Assembly (NCBI GenBank): GCA_964563585.1
Contig: CAZLXG010000001.1
Span: 1 to 64,000 of the forward strand
DNA: 64,000 nt
Direction of reading: 5' to 3'
Source: CAZLXG01 sp964563585
Lineage (GTDB): Bacteria > Bacteroidota > Bacteroidia > Flavobacteriales > Flavobacteriaceae
Made by a program: the position numbers and the translations under genes. Under the pieces are notes generated by a model. It had not been told where the DNA came from. It did no database searches and was given only the letters and a program-made list of their open reading frames with translations. Shown one piece after another: positions 14,851 to 23,446 of this stretch; position 1 is the stretch's first letter; the number at the start of each line of letters is the position of its first letter.

Positions 14851-14945
14851 TTGGGCAATTTTGTTTTGGCAGAAAAAGCCAAACCAAACCACGCTTTCCG
14901 TTATATCTTTTTCTCGTACCTCAAAAAAGGATGTCACTACAATCG
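14851..14945 (+). repeat. Dispersed repeat, CGTTATATCTTTTT...AAAAAGGATG family
   Basis: Contains TTTCCGTTATATCTTTTT, then CTCGTACCTC, then AAAAAAGGATGTCACTACAATC. The same two halves, pyrimidine-rich then purine-rich, recur at 27477-27622 and 60496-60561. The left GGGC portion is decayed here. Confidence 0.7.
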
Positions 14946-15348
14946 TTATCGCGAAAAACTACTTTTCGTTTATTTTTTTAAAAGATTCGAATACTTCTCG
15001 ATTAATTAATGATGGTGTCAATTCAAAAGTTTTTAATATCGATACCTTTTTTTCTAAAAATGGTGATGTTTTCAGAAGCACAATTACGCTCAACACTTCT
15101 TCTAATTTCAATAAGCTCAATCTCATTAAAACTTTCTAAATAACTTTTAATTTCAGCATCTAAAGATTCATCTTTCAAAAAAATTTGATTGGTTGTCTTC
15201 TTGGAGAATTTCTAATTTCCAATCTAAAAGCTAACATCATATTAAATATTAAAAGCAATATTGCAGATGCAATAAGTTTAAGTTAAGAATTTTTTTAAAT
15301 TAATTAACAATAAATAAAACTTAAGGAAAAGTTGGCTTATGCTCATAA
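14946..15348. other. Gene-free stretch with repeat remnants and decayed coding sequence
   Basis: No intact gene is supported. The first part continues from the dispersed repeats. The minus strand from 15240 to 15023 carries fragments of a broken gene (separate entry). The rest up to the rpmA terminator is A/T-rich and shows nothing recognisable. Confidence 0.5.
15023..15240 (-). pseudogene. Decayed protein-coding remnant
   Basis: On the minus strand one frame reads LLDWKLEILQEDNQ down to a stop in a run of T. The next frame continues naturally as LKDESLDAEIKSYLES, then FNEIELIEIRRSVERN and IFRKKGIDIKNF, before TGA at 15025-15023. The composition is protein-like but there is a frameshift at the T7 run and no good start. 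I do not recognise the family. It is probably the end of a lost gene left between ahcY and rpmA. Confidence 0.4.
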
Positions 15349-15380
15349 AAAAACCCTTTCAGTTTCCTGAAAGGGTTTTT
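15349..15380. terminator. rplU-rpmA operon terminator
   Basis: A perfect 12-bp inverted repeat AAAAACCCTTTC / GAAAGGGTTTTT with an eight-base loop. It is a strong terminator for the minus-strand rplU-rpmA transcript. Confidence 0.88.
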
Positions 15381-15403
15381 AAAATATTTAAAGAAACTGT
15401 TTC

Positions 15404-15664
15404 TTAAGCTTCAAAAGGCTCAATAGAAACGAAAGATTTATTATCTTTTTTCTTTGTGAATTTTACAAGTCCATCTACTCTAGCATGTAAAGTATGATCT
15501 TTTCCTTGGTATACATTTTCACCTGGATGGTGAGTATTACCACGTTGTCTTAATATAATGTTTCCAGCAATAGCAGCTTGTCCACCAAAAATCTTAACAC
15601 CTAAACGTTTTGATTCTGATTCTCTACCATTTTTAGAACTACCTACTCCTTTTTTATGAGCCAT
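15404..15664 (-). CDS. rpmA: 50S ribosomal protein L27
   Basis: Large-subunit protein whose N-terminus reaches the peptidyl transferase centre. The 86 residues have the classic start AHKKGVGSSKNGRESESKRLGVK and the GNIILRQRGNTHHPG motif. The N-terminus begins directly at MAHKKG, with no cleavable extension of the type seen in Firmicutes. It follows rplU by 43 bases on the same strand and ends at a strong terminator. Confidence 0.98.
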   Translation of the reverse strand: MAHKKGVGSSKNGRESESKRLGVKIFGGQAAIAGNIILRQRGNTHHPGENVYQGKDHTLHARVDGLVKFTKKKDNKSFVSIEPFEA

Positions 15665-15707
15665 TGTCTTAAGGTTTTATATTGTTATATTTAAGTGAGT
15701 TTTGCAA

Positions 15708-16373
15708 TTAAGCTTTACCACCATCTAATTCGTCTTGCCATTTTTTAAGCTCATCCCATTTACCGTCAGCAGCTAATTTAGCTTGTGCTGGCCAAGTATC
15801 AGTTACGTGGTTTCCACGTATATCAGCGATGATTTCAGAAATTTTTGTTGATTTTGCTTTAGCTAAATCTGCAAAAGTAACTATTCCTGCTTCAACTAAA
15901 GTTTTTGCAATTTTTGGACCAATACCTTCAATTTTTTTTAAATCGTCAGCTTTTCCTGTTGCTTTTTTAGCAACTGGTTTTGCTTTAGGCGCAGCAGATT
16001 TCGCTTCTACTTTTGGTTCAGCTTTTTTTGTTGCTTTTGCTGGGGCAGCTTTTTTAGCTCCAGAAGCAGCAATACTTTCAATTATAATTTCAGTTAAAGA
16101 TTGACGGTGACCGTTTTTAACACGGTAACCTTTACGTCTTTTCTTTTTGAAAACTATAACTTTATCACCTTTAAGGTGTTTTAAGACTTTCGCACTTACT
16201 TGTGCTCCGCCTATAGCCGGGGCGCCTATAGTTACTTTGTCACCATCTGCAATAAGAAGTACATTATCGAAATTAACTTTCTTTCCTTCTTCTGTTGCTA
16301 AACGGTTAACAAAAACTTTTTGGTCTTTTTCAACTTTAAATTGATGCCCTGCTATCTCTACAATTGCGTACAT
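15708..16373 (-). CDS. rplU: 50S ribosomal protein L21 with C-terminal helix-hairpin-helix extension
   Basis: Residues 1-103 are a complete L21 (MYAIVEIAGHQFKVEKDQ, KVIVFKKKRRKGYRVKNGHRQ). They are followed by a lysine/alanine/proline-rich linker to about 145, and then a helix-hairpin-helix domain (DDLKKIEGIGPKIAKTLVEAG). The protein is 221 residues against about 103 for E. coli L21. HhH domains of this type often bind DNA or RNA. Such extended L21 proteins occur in Bacteroidetes, but the role of the extension is not known to me. It heads the rplU-rpmA operon, and its promoter is visible at 16415-16445. Confidence 0.95.
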   Translation of the reverse strand: MYAIVEIAGHQFKVEKDQKVFVNRLATEEGKKVNFDNVLLIADGDKVTIGAPAIGGAQVSAKVLKHLKGDKVIVFKKKRRKGYRVKNGHRQSLTEIIIESIAASGAKKAAPAKATKKAEPKVEAKSAAPKAKPVAKKATGKADDLKKIEGIGPKIAKTLVEAGIVTFADLAKAKSTKISEIIADIRGNHVTDTWPAQAKLAADGKWDELKKWQDELDGGKA

Positions 16374-16414
16374 AGCGTAATGTTTTTATTAATTATTTTG
16401 TTAAAAAACGAGTG

Positions 16415-16445
16415 CAAATATAAGGCTATTTAATTAAAATACAAA
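16415..16445 (-). promoter_or_regulatory. rplU promoter
   Basis: On the minus strand TTTG (16445-16442) and TATATTTG (16422-16415) are separated by 19 bases, matching the Bacteroidetes -33/-7 consensus well. The rplU ATG follows after 41 bases. Confidence 0.75.
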
Positions 16446-16559
16446 CGTTTTGTTGAATTTGAAAAAATATTTTTTATCAGCAAAAAATCCTTTTATCTGT
16501 AACATTGAATAAATAAAATAGACCTATCTTTAATCCATTAATAAAATAAACAAACAATA

Positions 16560-17879
16560 ATGAAAAACTATTTAATGCCTTTAGCTTTTTTAATGCTAGC
16601 AAGTTTTACTGTTAATGCACAAAAAGTTGAATTTGAAGAATTTGATTTAGATAACGGATTACACGTTATTTTACATCAAGATAATACAGCTCCTGTTGTA
16701 ATAACTTCTGTAATGTACGATGTTGGAGGAAAAGACGGAGACCGATCGCGCACAGGTTTTGCTCACTTTTTTGAACACCTTTTATTTGAAGGCACAGAAA
16801 ACATTGAACGTGGAGAATTTATGAAAATTATTCCTGCAAACGGAGGAACGTTTAATGCTAACACATCACAAGACAGAACGTATTATTACGAAATTTTTCC
16901 TTCAAATAAATTAGAATTAGGTCTTTGGTTAGAGTCTGAACGCATGTTACATCCTGTTATTGATCAAGTTGGTGTAGACACACAAAACGAAGTTGTAAAA
17001 GAAGAAAAACGACAAAGTTATGACAACAGACCTTATGGAGCTATTCTAGCCGAAATAAGCAAAGAGTTATTTAAAGTTCATCCTTATAAAGACAAAAATA
17101 TTGGAGAAATGGAGCATTTGGATGCTGCCACTTTAGAAGAGTTTAATGCCTTTTTTGACAAATATTATGTACCAAACAATGCTGTATTAATTATAGCAGG
17201 AGATATAGATAAAGTAAAAGCAAAAAAAATAGCTTCAGATTATTTTAGCGAAGTTCCAAGAGGTAAAGATATTGTTAGAAACTTCCCAAAAGAAGAACCT
17301 ATTACTGAAACTAGAAAAGCAACAGCTTACGATAAAAACATTCAAACCCCAGCAATTATTGCAGCCTACAGAACTCCAGGTTATGGAACACGTGATGCTT
17401 ATATTTTAGATATGATTTCTTCATATTTAAGTGGTGGAAAAAGCTCTGTACTATATAAGAAATTAGTTGACAGACAGAAACAAGCTCTTTTTGTGCAAGC
17501 CGTTAATATTAGCCAAATGGACTATAGTGCGTTTGCCTTATTTGCATTACCACTTGGCGATGTTAGTTTAAATACTTTATTAAGCGAAATTGATGTTGAG
17601 GTTGAAAAAATGAAGAACGAACTAATTTCTGAAAGAGATCATCAAAAATTACTAAATCAGTTTGAAAATCAATTTGTAAATGCCAATTCAAGTATTGCAG
17701 GTATTGCAGGTTCATTAGCTACATATTACTTATTATATGGTGATGTGAATTTAATTAATAAAGAAATTGAGATTTACAGATCGGTTACTAGAGAAGAAAT
17801 TCGAGCGGTAGCTAAAAAATATCTGAACACAAACCAAAGAGTAGAAATAGAGTATTTACCTAAAAAAGATGATCAATAA
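16560..17879 (+). CDS. M16 family zinc peptidase (catalytic member)
   Basis: Exported metallopeptidase of 439 residues with a signal peptide (cleavage near VNAQ, residue 20). The inverted zinc motif HFFEH at residues 69-73 and the downstream acidic segment NEVVKEEKRQSYDN supply the His, His and Glu ligands, so it should be active. The C-terminal half holds the second M16 domain. It is translationally linked to the next gene, an M16 protein without the zinc motif. The two resemble the active/inactive subunit pairs of mitochondrial processing peptidase and of bacterial M16 heterodimers. Substrates are unknown. Confidence 0.93.
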   Translation: MKNYLMPLAFLMLASFTVNAQKVEFEEFDLDNGLHVILHQDNTAPVVITSVMYDVGGKDGDRSRTGFAHFFEHLLFEGTENIERGEFMKIIPANGGTFNANTSQDRTYYYEIFPSNKLELGLWLESERMLHPVIDQVGVDTQNEVVKEEKRQSYDNRPYGAILAEISKELFKVHPYKDKNIGEMEHLDAATLEEFNAFFDKYYVPNNAVLIIAGDIDKVKAKKIASDYFSEVPRGKDIVRNFPKEEPITETRKATAYDKNIQTPAIIAAYRTPGYGTRDAYILDMISSYLSGGKSSVLYKKLVDRQKQALFVQAVNISQMDYSAFALFALPLGDVSLNTLLSEIDVEVEKMKNELISERDHQKLLNQFENQFVNANSSIAGIAGSLATYYLLYGDVNLINKEIEIYRSVTREEIRAVAKKYLNTNQRVEIEYLPKKDDQ

Positions 17880-17880
17880 C

Positions 17881-19947
17881 ATGAAACTATATAATATAAA
17901 AACTAAAGTAGCTGCTTTTACAGTAATGTTTTTAATTACCTTAGGTGTAACAGCGCAAATTGACAGATCTGTTCAACCAAAATCAGGTCCAGAACCAGAA
18001 ATATCATTAGATGTTCCTAGTGAATTCGAACTTAAAAATGGTTTAAAAGTTTTGGTTGTTGAAAATCATAAACTTCCAAGAGTATCCTACTCATTACGTA
18101 TAAATAATAAACCTATTGCTACTGGTAATAAAGCCGGTGTTGAAAGCATTTTAGGAAGCATGTTAGGTAACGGAACAACATCTATTGCCAAAGATGATTT
18201 TAATGAAGAAATAGACTTTTTAGGCGCAAGATTAAGCTTTAGCTTTAGTGGTGGTAGTGCACGTTCGCTTTCAAAATATTCAAATAGAATAATAGAATTA
18301 ATGGCTGATGCAGCTATTAACCCACTTTTAAACGAAGAAGAGTTTGATAAAGAGAAAGCTAAAATTATTGAAGGCTTAAAAAACACTAATAAAAGTGTAG
18401 ATGCTATTGCTAGTAGAGTTGGTAGTGCATTATCATATGGATCAGAGCATCCCTATGGAGAATTTACAACTAAAGAAACTGTAAATAATGCTTCTTTTGA
18501 AGATGCTGTGGCTTTATACAAAAAATACTTCAACCCAAATAATGCATATTTAGTTGTAATTGGTGATGTAAATTTTAAAACCATAAAAAAACAAGTAAAA
18601 AAACATTTTGGAGTATGGAAAAAATCTAATGGAGAAGAAATAACAATTACCAATGTAAGCGCAAATACAGAATTCACACAAATTAACTTTATTGATATGC
18701 CGGATGCTACACAATCTAGCATTTCAATTACAAACAATGTGGATTTCAAAATGAATGACCAAGATTATCATGCTGCACTAATTACAAATAACATCTTAGG
18801 CGGTGGTGGTTCAGGATATTTATTTCAAAATCTTCGCGAAAAACACGGGTTTACCTATGGTGCATACTCTAGTCTTAGAGCAAATAGATATGGTGCTTCA
18901 CGTTTTAATGCAAGTGCAAAAGTAAGAAACGCAGTAACTGATAGTGCCGTTGTAGAAGCACTAAAAGAAATTAAGCGTATTAAAACAGAACCTGTAGATG
19001 CACAAACACTTAAAGACGCAAAAGCTAAATATGTTGGAAACTTCATTATGGGATTAGAAAACCCACAAACTATTGCTAATTATGCATTAAACATTAAGCT
19101 AAATAATTTACCGGAAGATTTTTATGCAACATACTTACAGAAAATCAACGACATTACTATTGAAGATGTGACTAGAGTTGCAAATAAATATTTTCAAACC
19201 GATAACGCTAGAGTTATAGTTGTTGGTAAAGGTAGCGAAGTATTAGAAGGTCTAGAAAAAACAGGGATTCCAATTAAGTATTTTGATGTTTATGCAAAGG
19301 CAACTGAAAAACCAAAATATGAAATTCCAATGCCTGCAGACATGGACGCTAACAAGGTGTTAAACGCTTATATTGATGCTATTGGAGGTAAAGAAAACTT
19401 AAACAAAGTAAACTCTGTTTTAATTACTGCGGAAGCTGAATTGCAACCAGGAGTTATGATGAATTTAGAACTTAAAAAAACCATTAAAAATCAATTTGCA
19501 CAAGAAATTAAAGCTATGGGACAATCAGTAATGAAAACAGTTATTGACGGTGAATCGGGTTATATGGTTATGCAAGGACAACGTAAAGACATGTCTGATG
19601 ACGAAATAAAAGATGCTCAAGCTGAATCATCTCCTTTTCCTGAAGTAAATTATCTTAATGGAGGAGTAACACTTGAGAAAATTGAAAAAGTTGATGGAGA
19701 AAAAGCTTATAAAATAAAAGTAAATGATGAGCTTACCTCATATTATAGTGTAGAAACTGGTCTTAAAATAAAAGACATAAAAGTAACCCCAATGGGTGAA
19801 AGCGCAATGTTTTATAGTGATTACCAAGAAATTAGCGGTGTTAAATATCCATTTAAATTTTCTCAAACAATGGGTCCACGTAAATTCGATTTCATTGTAA
19901 AAGAAATTAAAGTTAACGAAGGTGTAAGTGATGCTGATTTTGATTAA
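17881..19947 (+). CDS. M16 family protein, non-catalytic partner, with C-terminal extra domain
   Basis: About 688 residues with a signal peptide (MKLYNIKTKVAAF through VTAQ). The M16 fold is present (ELKNGLKVLVVENHKLPRVS, GYLFQNLREKHGFTYGAY), but the position of HxxEH reads GVESILGSMLGNG, so the zinc site is missing. The last 200 residues (from about VLNAYIDAIGGKENL) form an additional beta-rich domain reminiscent of LolA-type lipoprotein-carrier folds. The ATG at 17869 overlaps the upstream stop, but the ATG at 17881 gives a cleaner signal peptide. It probably pairs with the preceding peptidase. Confidence 0.9.
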   Translation: MKLYNIKTKVAAFTVMFLITLGVTAQIDRSVQPKSGPEPEISLDVPSEFELKNGLKVLVVENHKLPRVSYSLRINNKPIATGNKAGVESILGSMLGNGTTSIAKDDFNEEIDFLGARLSFSFSGGSARSLSKYSNRIIELMADAAINPLLNEEEFDKEKAKIIEGLKNTNKSVDAIASRVGSALSYGSEHPYGEFTTKETVNNASFEDAVALYKKYFNPNNAYLVVIGDVNFKTIKKQVKKHFGVWKKSNGEEITITNVSANTEFTQINFIDMPDATQSSISITNNVDFKMNDQDYHAALITNNILGGGGSGYLFQNLREKHGFTYGAYSSLRANRYGASRFNASAKVRNAVTDSAVVEALKEIKRIKTEPVDAQTLKDAKAKYVGNFIMGLENPQTIANYALNIKLNNLPEDFYATYLQKINDITIEDVTRVANKYFQTDNARVIVVGKGSEVLEGLEKTGIPIKYFDVYAKATEKPKYEIPMPADMDANKVLNAYIDAIGGKENLNKVNSVLITAEAELQPGVMMNLELKKTIKNQFAQEIKAMGQSVMKTVIDGESGYMVMQGQRKDMSDDEIKDAQAESSPFPEVNYLNGGVTLEKIEKVDGEKAYKIKVNDELTSYYSVETGLKIKDIKVTPMGESAMFYSDYQEISGVKYPFKFSQTMGPRKFDFIVKEIKVNEGVSDADFD

Positions 19948-19972
19948 TTAAAATCAAACTTATAAATATTTT

Positions 19973-20003
19973 AAAAACCGAAACATAAAGTTTCGGTTTT
20001 TTT
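19973..20003. terminator. Bidirectional terminator after the M16 operon
   Basis: AAAAACCGAAAC pairs with GTTTCGGTTTTT around a five-base loop. It lies between convergent genes. Confidence 0.85.
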
Positions 20004-20880
20004 ATGCTTTCTGCCTATGCGATAAATACACACCAACTAAAATAACTACACTTGCAATCGCTTGAATAAAACTAAACGATTCACCATCTAAAAACCCCCA
20101 CATTAAGGCGATAATTGGCATTAAATAAGTAACCGAAGAGGCAAATACTGGTGTAGATATATGTACTAATTTATTAAATAACACTTTTGCTATTGCTGTC
20201 CCAAAAAAAGAAAGAATAACAATATATAACATAGACATTTTAAAATCTGGATGATTAAATCGTTCCTCAGTAAAAAAATCAGTAAAAAACAAAATTATAA
20301 ATGCAGGTAACATTATTGGAACAAAATTTCCAACAGCAATTGTTAGTGGTTTAACATGTTGCAGATGCTTTTTAATAATATTTACACTAGCAGCATAACT
20401 TAAAGTTGCCAAAACAACATAACCAGCGTACAAATAATTTTGATGTGGATTTAACTCTGCACCTTTCAAAATCAAAATACTAGTTCCAATAAAACCTATT
20501 ATAACTCCTAATATTTGGCGTTTTGTAGATGCTATTTTAAAAACAGCAAAACCTAACAAAATAGTATTTAAAGGCACTAATGAGTTTATAATTGATGCCA
20601 CAGCGCTGTCAATCTCAGTTTCTGCTACAGCAAACAAAAATACTGGAAAAAACGTACCAAAAACTCCAGTAAGTACAATCCATTTCCATGCTTTTTTCTC
20701 TATAGTCTTTATACTTTTATAACCTGCTATAAATAAAAACAAGCCAGTTATTATAACTCTTAAAGCCCCTAATTGATATGCTGTTAAGCCTAAAAGTGAT
20801 TTTTTAATTAGTATGAAAGAACTCCCCCAAATTATAGAAAGAACAAAAAGGTAAAACCACTTAGAATTTGTATTATTCAT
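20002..20880 (-). CDS. EamA/DMT-family transporter
   Basis: Inner-membrane protein of 292 residues with ten hydrophobic helices in two EamA repeats (about 8-135 and 150-288), typical of the drug/metabolite transporter superfamily. Visible family features are IIWGSSFILIKKSL in the first helix, ALRVIITGLFLF in the second and SSVTYLMPIIALMWGF in the second repeat. The cargo cannot be inferred from sequence or neighbours. It is a single gene, divergent from the metal-binding lipoprotein. Confidence 0.9.
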   Translation of the reverse strand: MNNTNSKWFYLFVLSIIWGSSFILIKKSLLGLTAYQLGALRVIITGLFLFIAGYKSIKTIEKKAWKWIVLTGVFGTFFPVFLFAVAETEIDSAVASIINSLVPLNTILLGFAVFKIASTKRQILGVIIGFIGTSILILKGAELNPHQNYLYAGYVVLATLSYAASVNIIKKHLQHVKPLTIAVGNFVPIMLPAFIILFFTDFFTEERFNHPDFKMSMLYIVILSFFGTAIAKVLFNKLVHISTPVFASSVTYLMPIIALMWGFLDGESFSFIQAIASVVILVGVYLSHRQKA

Positions 20881-20972
20881 TTAATCTGTTTTAGGAATCA
20901 CAAAATTCCGATTTTTAACACAATAAACAGTAATATTTAGTAATTTTGTTATGAATTTAATACTTAAAAATA

Positions 20973-21479
20973 ATGAAGACATTTAAAAATATTATAGCTA
21001 TTACATTAATAACTGTTTTTGCTTTTAGTTGTAAAAACGAAACAAAACCAGAGGTTAAAACTGTAGAAATTGAAACTGCTTCAGAATCTACTAAAAAATT
21101 AGACCCAAATGCAACTTACGCTAAAGCCGAATTTACTATTGATGGTATGACGTGTGCTGTAGGATGCGCTGCTACTATTGAAAAGAGAATTGCAAAAATG
21201 GAAGGTGTAAAATCTTCTAAAGTAGATTTTGATAGAAAACTAGCAATGATTGAATATGATATAGCTAAAGTAAACCCAACATCTTTAGAAGAAACGGTAA
21301 CTAAAGTAGCCGATATATATAAAGTTAGCGACATGAAAATCGTTGATGCGTTTTCTAATAAAAAAGAATGTGCTGCCGATTGTACTAAAGCATGTTGTGC
21401 AAACAAAACTGTTGCTGAGAAAAAAGCTTGCGCTGCAGACTGTAAAAAGGCTTGTTGTGCAGAGAAAAAAGAAGCTTAA
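20973..21479 (+). CDS. Heavy-metal-associated domain lipoprotein with Cys-rich tail
   Basis: A 168-residue predicted lipoprotein (lipobox VFAFSC, Cys at about 20). Residues 50-125 form an HMA/MerP-like domain whose metal loop is GMTCAVGCAATIEKRI, that is CxxxC in place of the usual CxxC. The tail (about 130-168) contains two copies of a CAADCxKACC motif separated by a Lys-rich spacer, giving eight further cysteines suited to soft-metal binding. It stands alone between EamA and a terminator, with no P-type ATPase nearby. A periplasmic metal scavenger or chaperone is likely. Confidence 0.85.
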   Translation: MKTFKNIIAITLITVFAFSCKNETKPEVKTVEIETASESTKKLDPNATYAKAEFTIDGMTCAVGCAATIEKRIAKMEGVKSSKVDFDRKLAMIEYDIAKVNPTSLEETVTKVADIYKVSDMKIVDAFSNKKECAADCTKACCANKTVAEKKACAADCKKACCAEKKEA

Positions 21480-21507
21480 TTTTAAAGCTTAAACCATATA
21501 AACAAGA

Positions 21508-21533
21508 AAGCTTCTCAATTATGAGAGGCTTTT
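21508..21533. terminator. Terminator after the metal-binding lipoprotein gene
   Basis: AAGCTTCTCA pairs with TGAGAGGCTT around ATTA and is followed by T7. It sits between convergent genes. Confidence 0.85.
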
Positions 21534-21534
21534 T

Positions 21535-22119
21535 TTATTGCCATTTTATAGTTTCCATAATATGCATAATATCTTTTTGCAAATAATTAGCTGCTGGTAA
21601 AATAGAATCGTAATTAGGTTTCGCATGAAAATATAACGAACCAGTTAGAAAATGATTCACACTATCGGTAACATAAAACTGTACAGGGGAAGCCACATTC
21701 CCTTTTACTTCAGAAAGTATTCCATATACCTTTCGCTTATTATTTTCGTAAGGATAAACAGGAATTTCATTAGCTCTTTTAGTATGCTCTAAAGTGAATT
21801 TTTGAGCATCACGTATAAACAACATTAAATTATCTTCGTTCTGCTCAACAGCTTTATAGGTTAAAAAAATAGTGCCTTTTAATGAAGGGTATTCTATGTT
21901 TATACCATAACTTTTTGTTGTTGCAGCAATATTCTTAGAATATACTTTTGTTGCCAATAAATTAGTTTCAAAAGTAAAAGGTACATTAATATTTGATTGA
22001 ATGTAATTTGCTTTTGGATACGCTAGTCTTAAATGTGCTTTAGGCTTAGGTTTATAATTTTCACTACATGAAACAACACACAAGAAAGTAAAAAAAATAA
22101 TATATATATAATGCTTCAT
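21535..22119 (-). CDS. gldD: Gliding motility lipoprotein GldD
   Basis: A 194-residue lipoprotein (lipobox FLCVVSC) required for gliding and type IX secretion-dependent surface traffic in Flavobacterium. Recognised from its overall sequence (RLAYPKANY, then a TFLTYKAV-like segment, FIRDAQKFTLEHTKRANEI, and SLYFHAKPNYDSI) and from its position directly after gldE. Its ATG overlaps the gldE stop at 22119, so the two are coupled. The exact biochemical role of GldD is not established. Confidence 0.92.
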   Translation of the reverse strand: MKHYIYIIFFTFLCVVSCSENYKPKPKAHLRLAYPKANYIQSNINVPFTFETNLLATKVYSKNIAATTKSYGINIEYPSLKGTIFLTYKAVEQNEDNLMLFIRDAQKFTLEHTKRANEIPVYPYENNKRKVYGILSEVKGNVASPVQFYVTDSVNHFLTGSLYFHAKPNYDSILPAANYLQKDIMHIMETIKWQ

Positions 22120-23423
22120 TATGTTATGGTAAATTTCACAAGTTTAATTCGTTTTTTATTTAAAGCCTCTATAGTGAAAACGTAATTTTTAAAATTTATT
22201 TTACTATTTAACTTCGGAAAGCTTTTAGAAATTTCTAATACAAAACCCGCAATGGTTTCAGCTTCACCTTTATTATCTTCAAAAACAGTCTCATCATCAA
22301 TCTTTACAATTCTATATAAATCCTTTAATGTTGTTTTACCTTCAAATACATAATTATTATCATCTAATTTAGAATACATTAAATCGTCATCATCAAATTC
22401 GTCACTTATATCTCCAACAATTTCTTCAATAATATCTTCTAAAGATATCAATCCAGATGTTCCGCCATATTCATCTACCACAACTGCCAAATGCACTTTT
22501 TTTTCTTGAAATTCTGCCATTAAATCATCTAACTTCTTGTTCTCTGGCACAAAAAATGGTTCACGAATTAAACTAGCCCAATCAAACTGTTTTCTATCTA
22601 TATAGGGCAATAAATCTTTGACGTAAAGTATCCCTTTAATTTGATCAATATTATCTTCATATACAGGTATTCTTGAATAGCCACTAGAAATTATTTCAGG
22701 CATAATTTTTGTGTATTTGTCTTCAATATTAAGTGCAAAAACATCTATTCTAGGGCGCATAACTTGTTTAGTATCTGTGTTTCCAAAAGAAACAATGCCT
22801 TGTAATAATTTTTGTTCTTCTACAGTTGTATCTGCTTCACTTGTTAGTTCTAATGCTTGAGAAAGTTGGTCGACACTTAAATTTGATTTTTGTTTCCCTA
22901 ACCTTTTATGAATTGCTAACGTAACATTTTGCATTGGCAAACTTATTGGCGTTAAAACTACATCTAAAACCCGTAAAGGATATGCCATAAATGAAGCAAA
23001 CTTCAACTTGTTTCTACTCGCATAAATTTTAGGTAATATTTCGCCAAATAATAAAATAAGGAAAGTGATAATTACGACTTCTAATGTAAATCTAAGTGCT
23101 GAAGAAGTTATGGATTCAAACAAAATACCTCCTAAATATGCAAACAAAATAACGATAGCAATATTTATAAAATTATTAGCTATTAATATGGTTGCTAATA
23201 TTTTTTTTGGACGATCTAAAAGATTAGAAATAATTTGAATACGCTTAGGGTTTTCTTCTAAACCTTCATCAATATCTGTACTTTTAAGAGAAAAAAGTGC
23301 TACTTCTGCGCCAGAAATTAATGCAGAACAAATTAAGAGTAAAAATAACAGAACAAAGCCAGAAACAACCGAAAAATCAATTGCTATGAGTAAGGGTTTT
23401 AAACTCGTGGGATCAGGATCCAA
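22119..23423 (-). CDS. gldE: Gliding motility-associated CorC-family protein GldE
   Basis: Inner-membrane protein of 434 residues of the CNNM/HlyC-CorC type. An N-terminal transporter domain has about four helices (residues 15-190; ALISGAEVALFSL). Two CBS domains follow (about 210-330; DTKQVMRPRIDVFAL, GYSRIPVYEDNID, LAVVVDEYGGTSGLISLEDI), and a C-terminal CorC_HlyC domain (350-430) completes the protein. In flavobacteria gldE lies between ssb and gldD, as here, which separates it from generic hemolysin-like homologues. The gap to ssb is 23 bases. Confidence 0.93.
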   Translation of the reverse strand: MDPDPTSLKPLLIAIDFSVVSGFVLLFLLLICSALISGAEVALFSLKSTDIDEGLEENPKRIQIISNLLDRPKKILATILIANNFINIAIVILFAYLGGILFESITSSALRFTLEVVIITFLILLFGEILPKIYASRNKLKFASFMAYPLRVLDVVLTPISLPMQNVTLAIHKRLGKQKSNLSVDQLSQALELTSEADTTVEEQKLLQGIVSFGNTDTKQVMRPRIDVFALNIEDKYTKIMPEIISSGYSRIPVYEDNIDQIKGILYVKDLLPYIDRKQFDWASLIREPFFVPENKKLDDLMAEFQEKKVHLAVVVDEYGGTSGLISLEDIIEEIVGDISDEFDDDDLMYSKLDDNNYVFEGKTTLKDLYRIVKIDDETVFEDNKGEAETIAGFVLEISKSFPKLNSKINFKNYVFTIEALNKKRIKLVKFTIT

Positions 23424-23446
23424 ATACTTTTGTGTTAGTTAAACAA

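Noticed and set aside
14819..15139. Plus-strand open frame of 106 codons after ahcY
   Set aside because: It runs through two dispersed repeats and the antisense of a decayed gene, is Ser/Thr/Lys-rich without any recognisable motif, and lacks a convincing start.
15829..16344. Plus-strand frames opposite rplU
   Set aside because: These are Ala/Phe-rich shadows of the Lys/Ala-rich L21 linker on the other strand.
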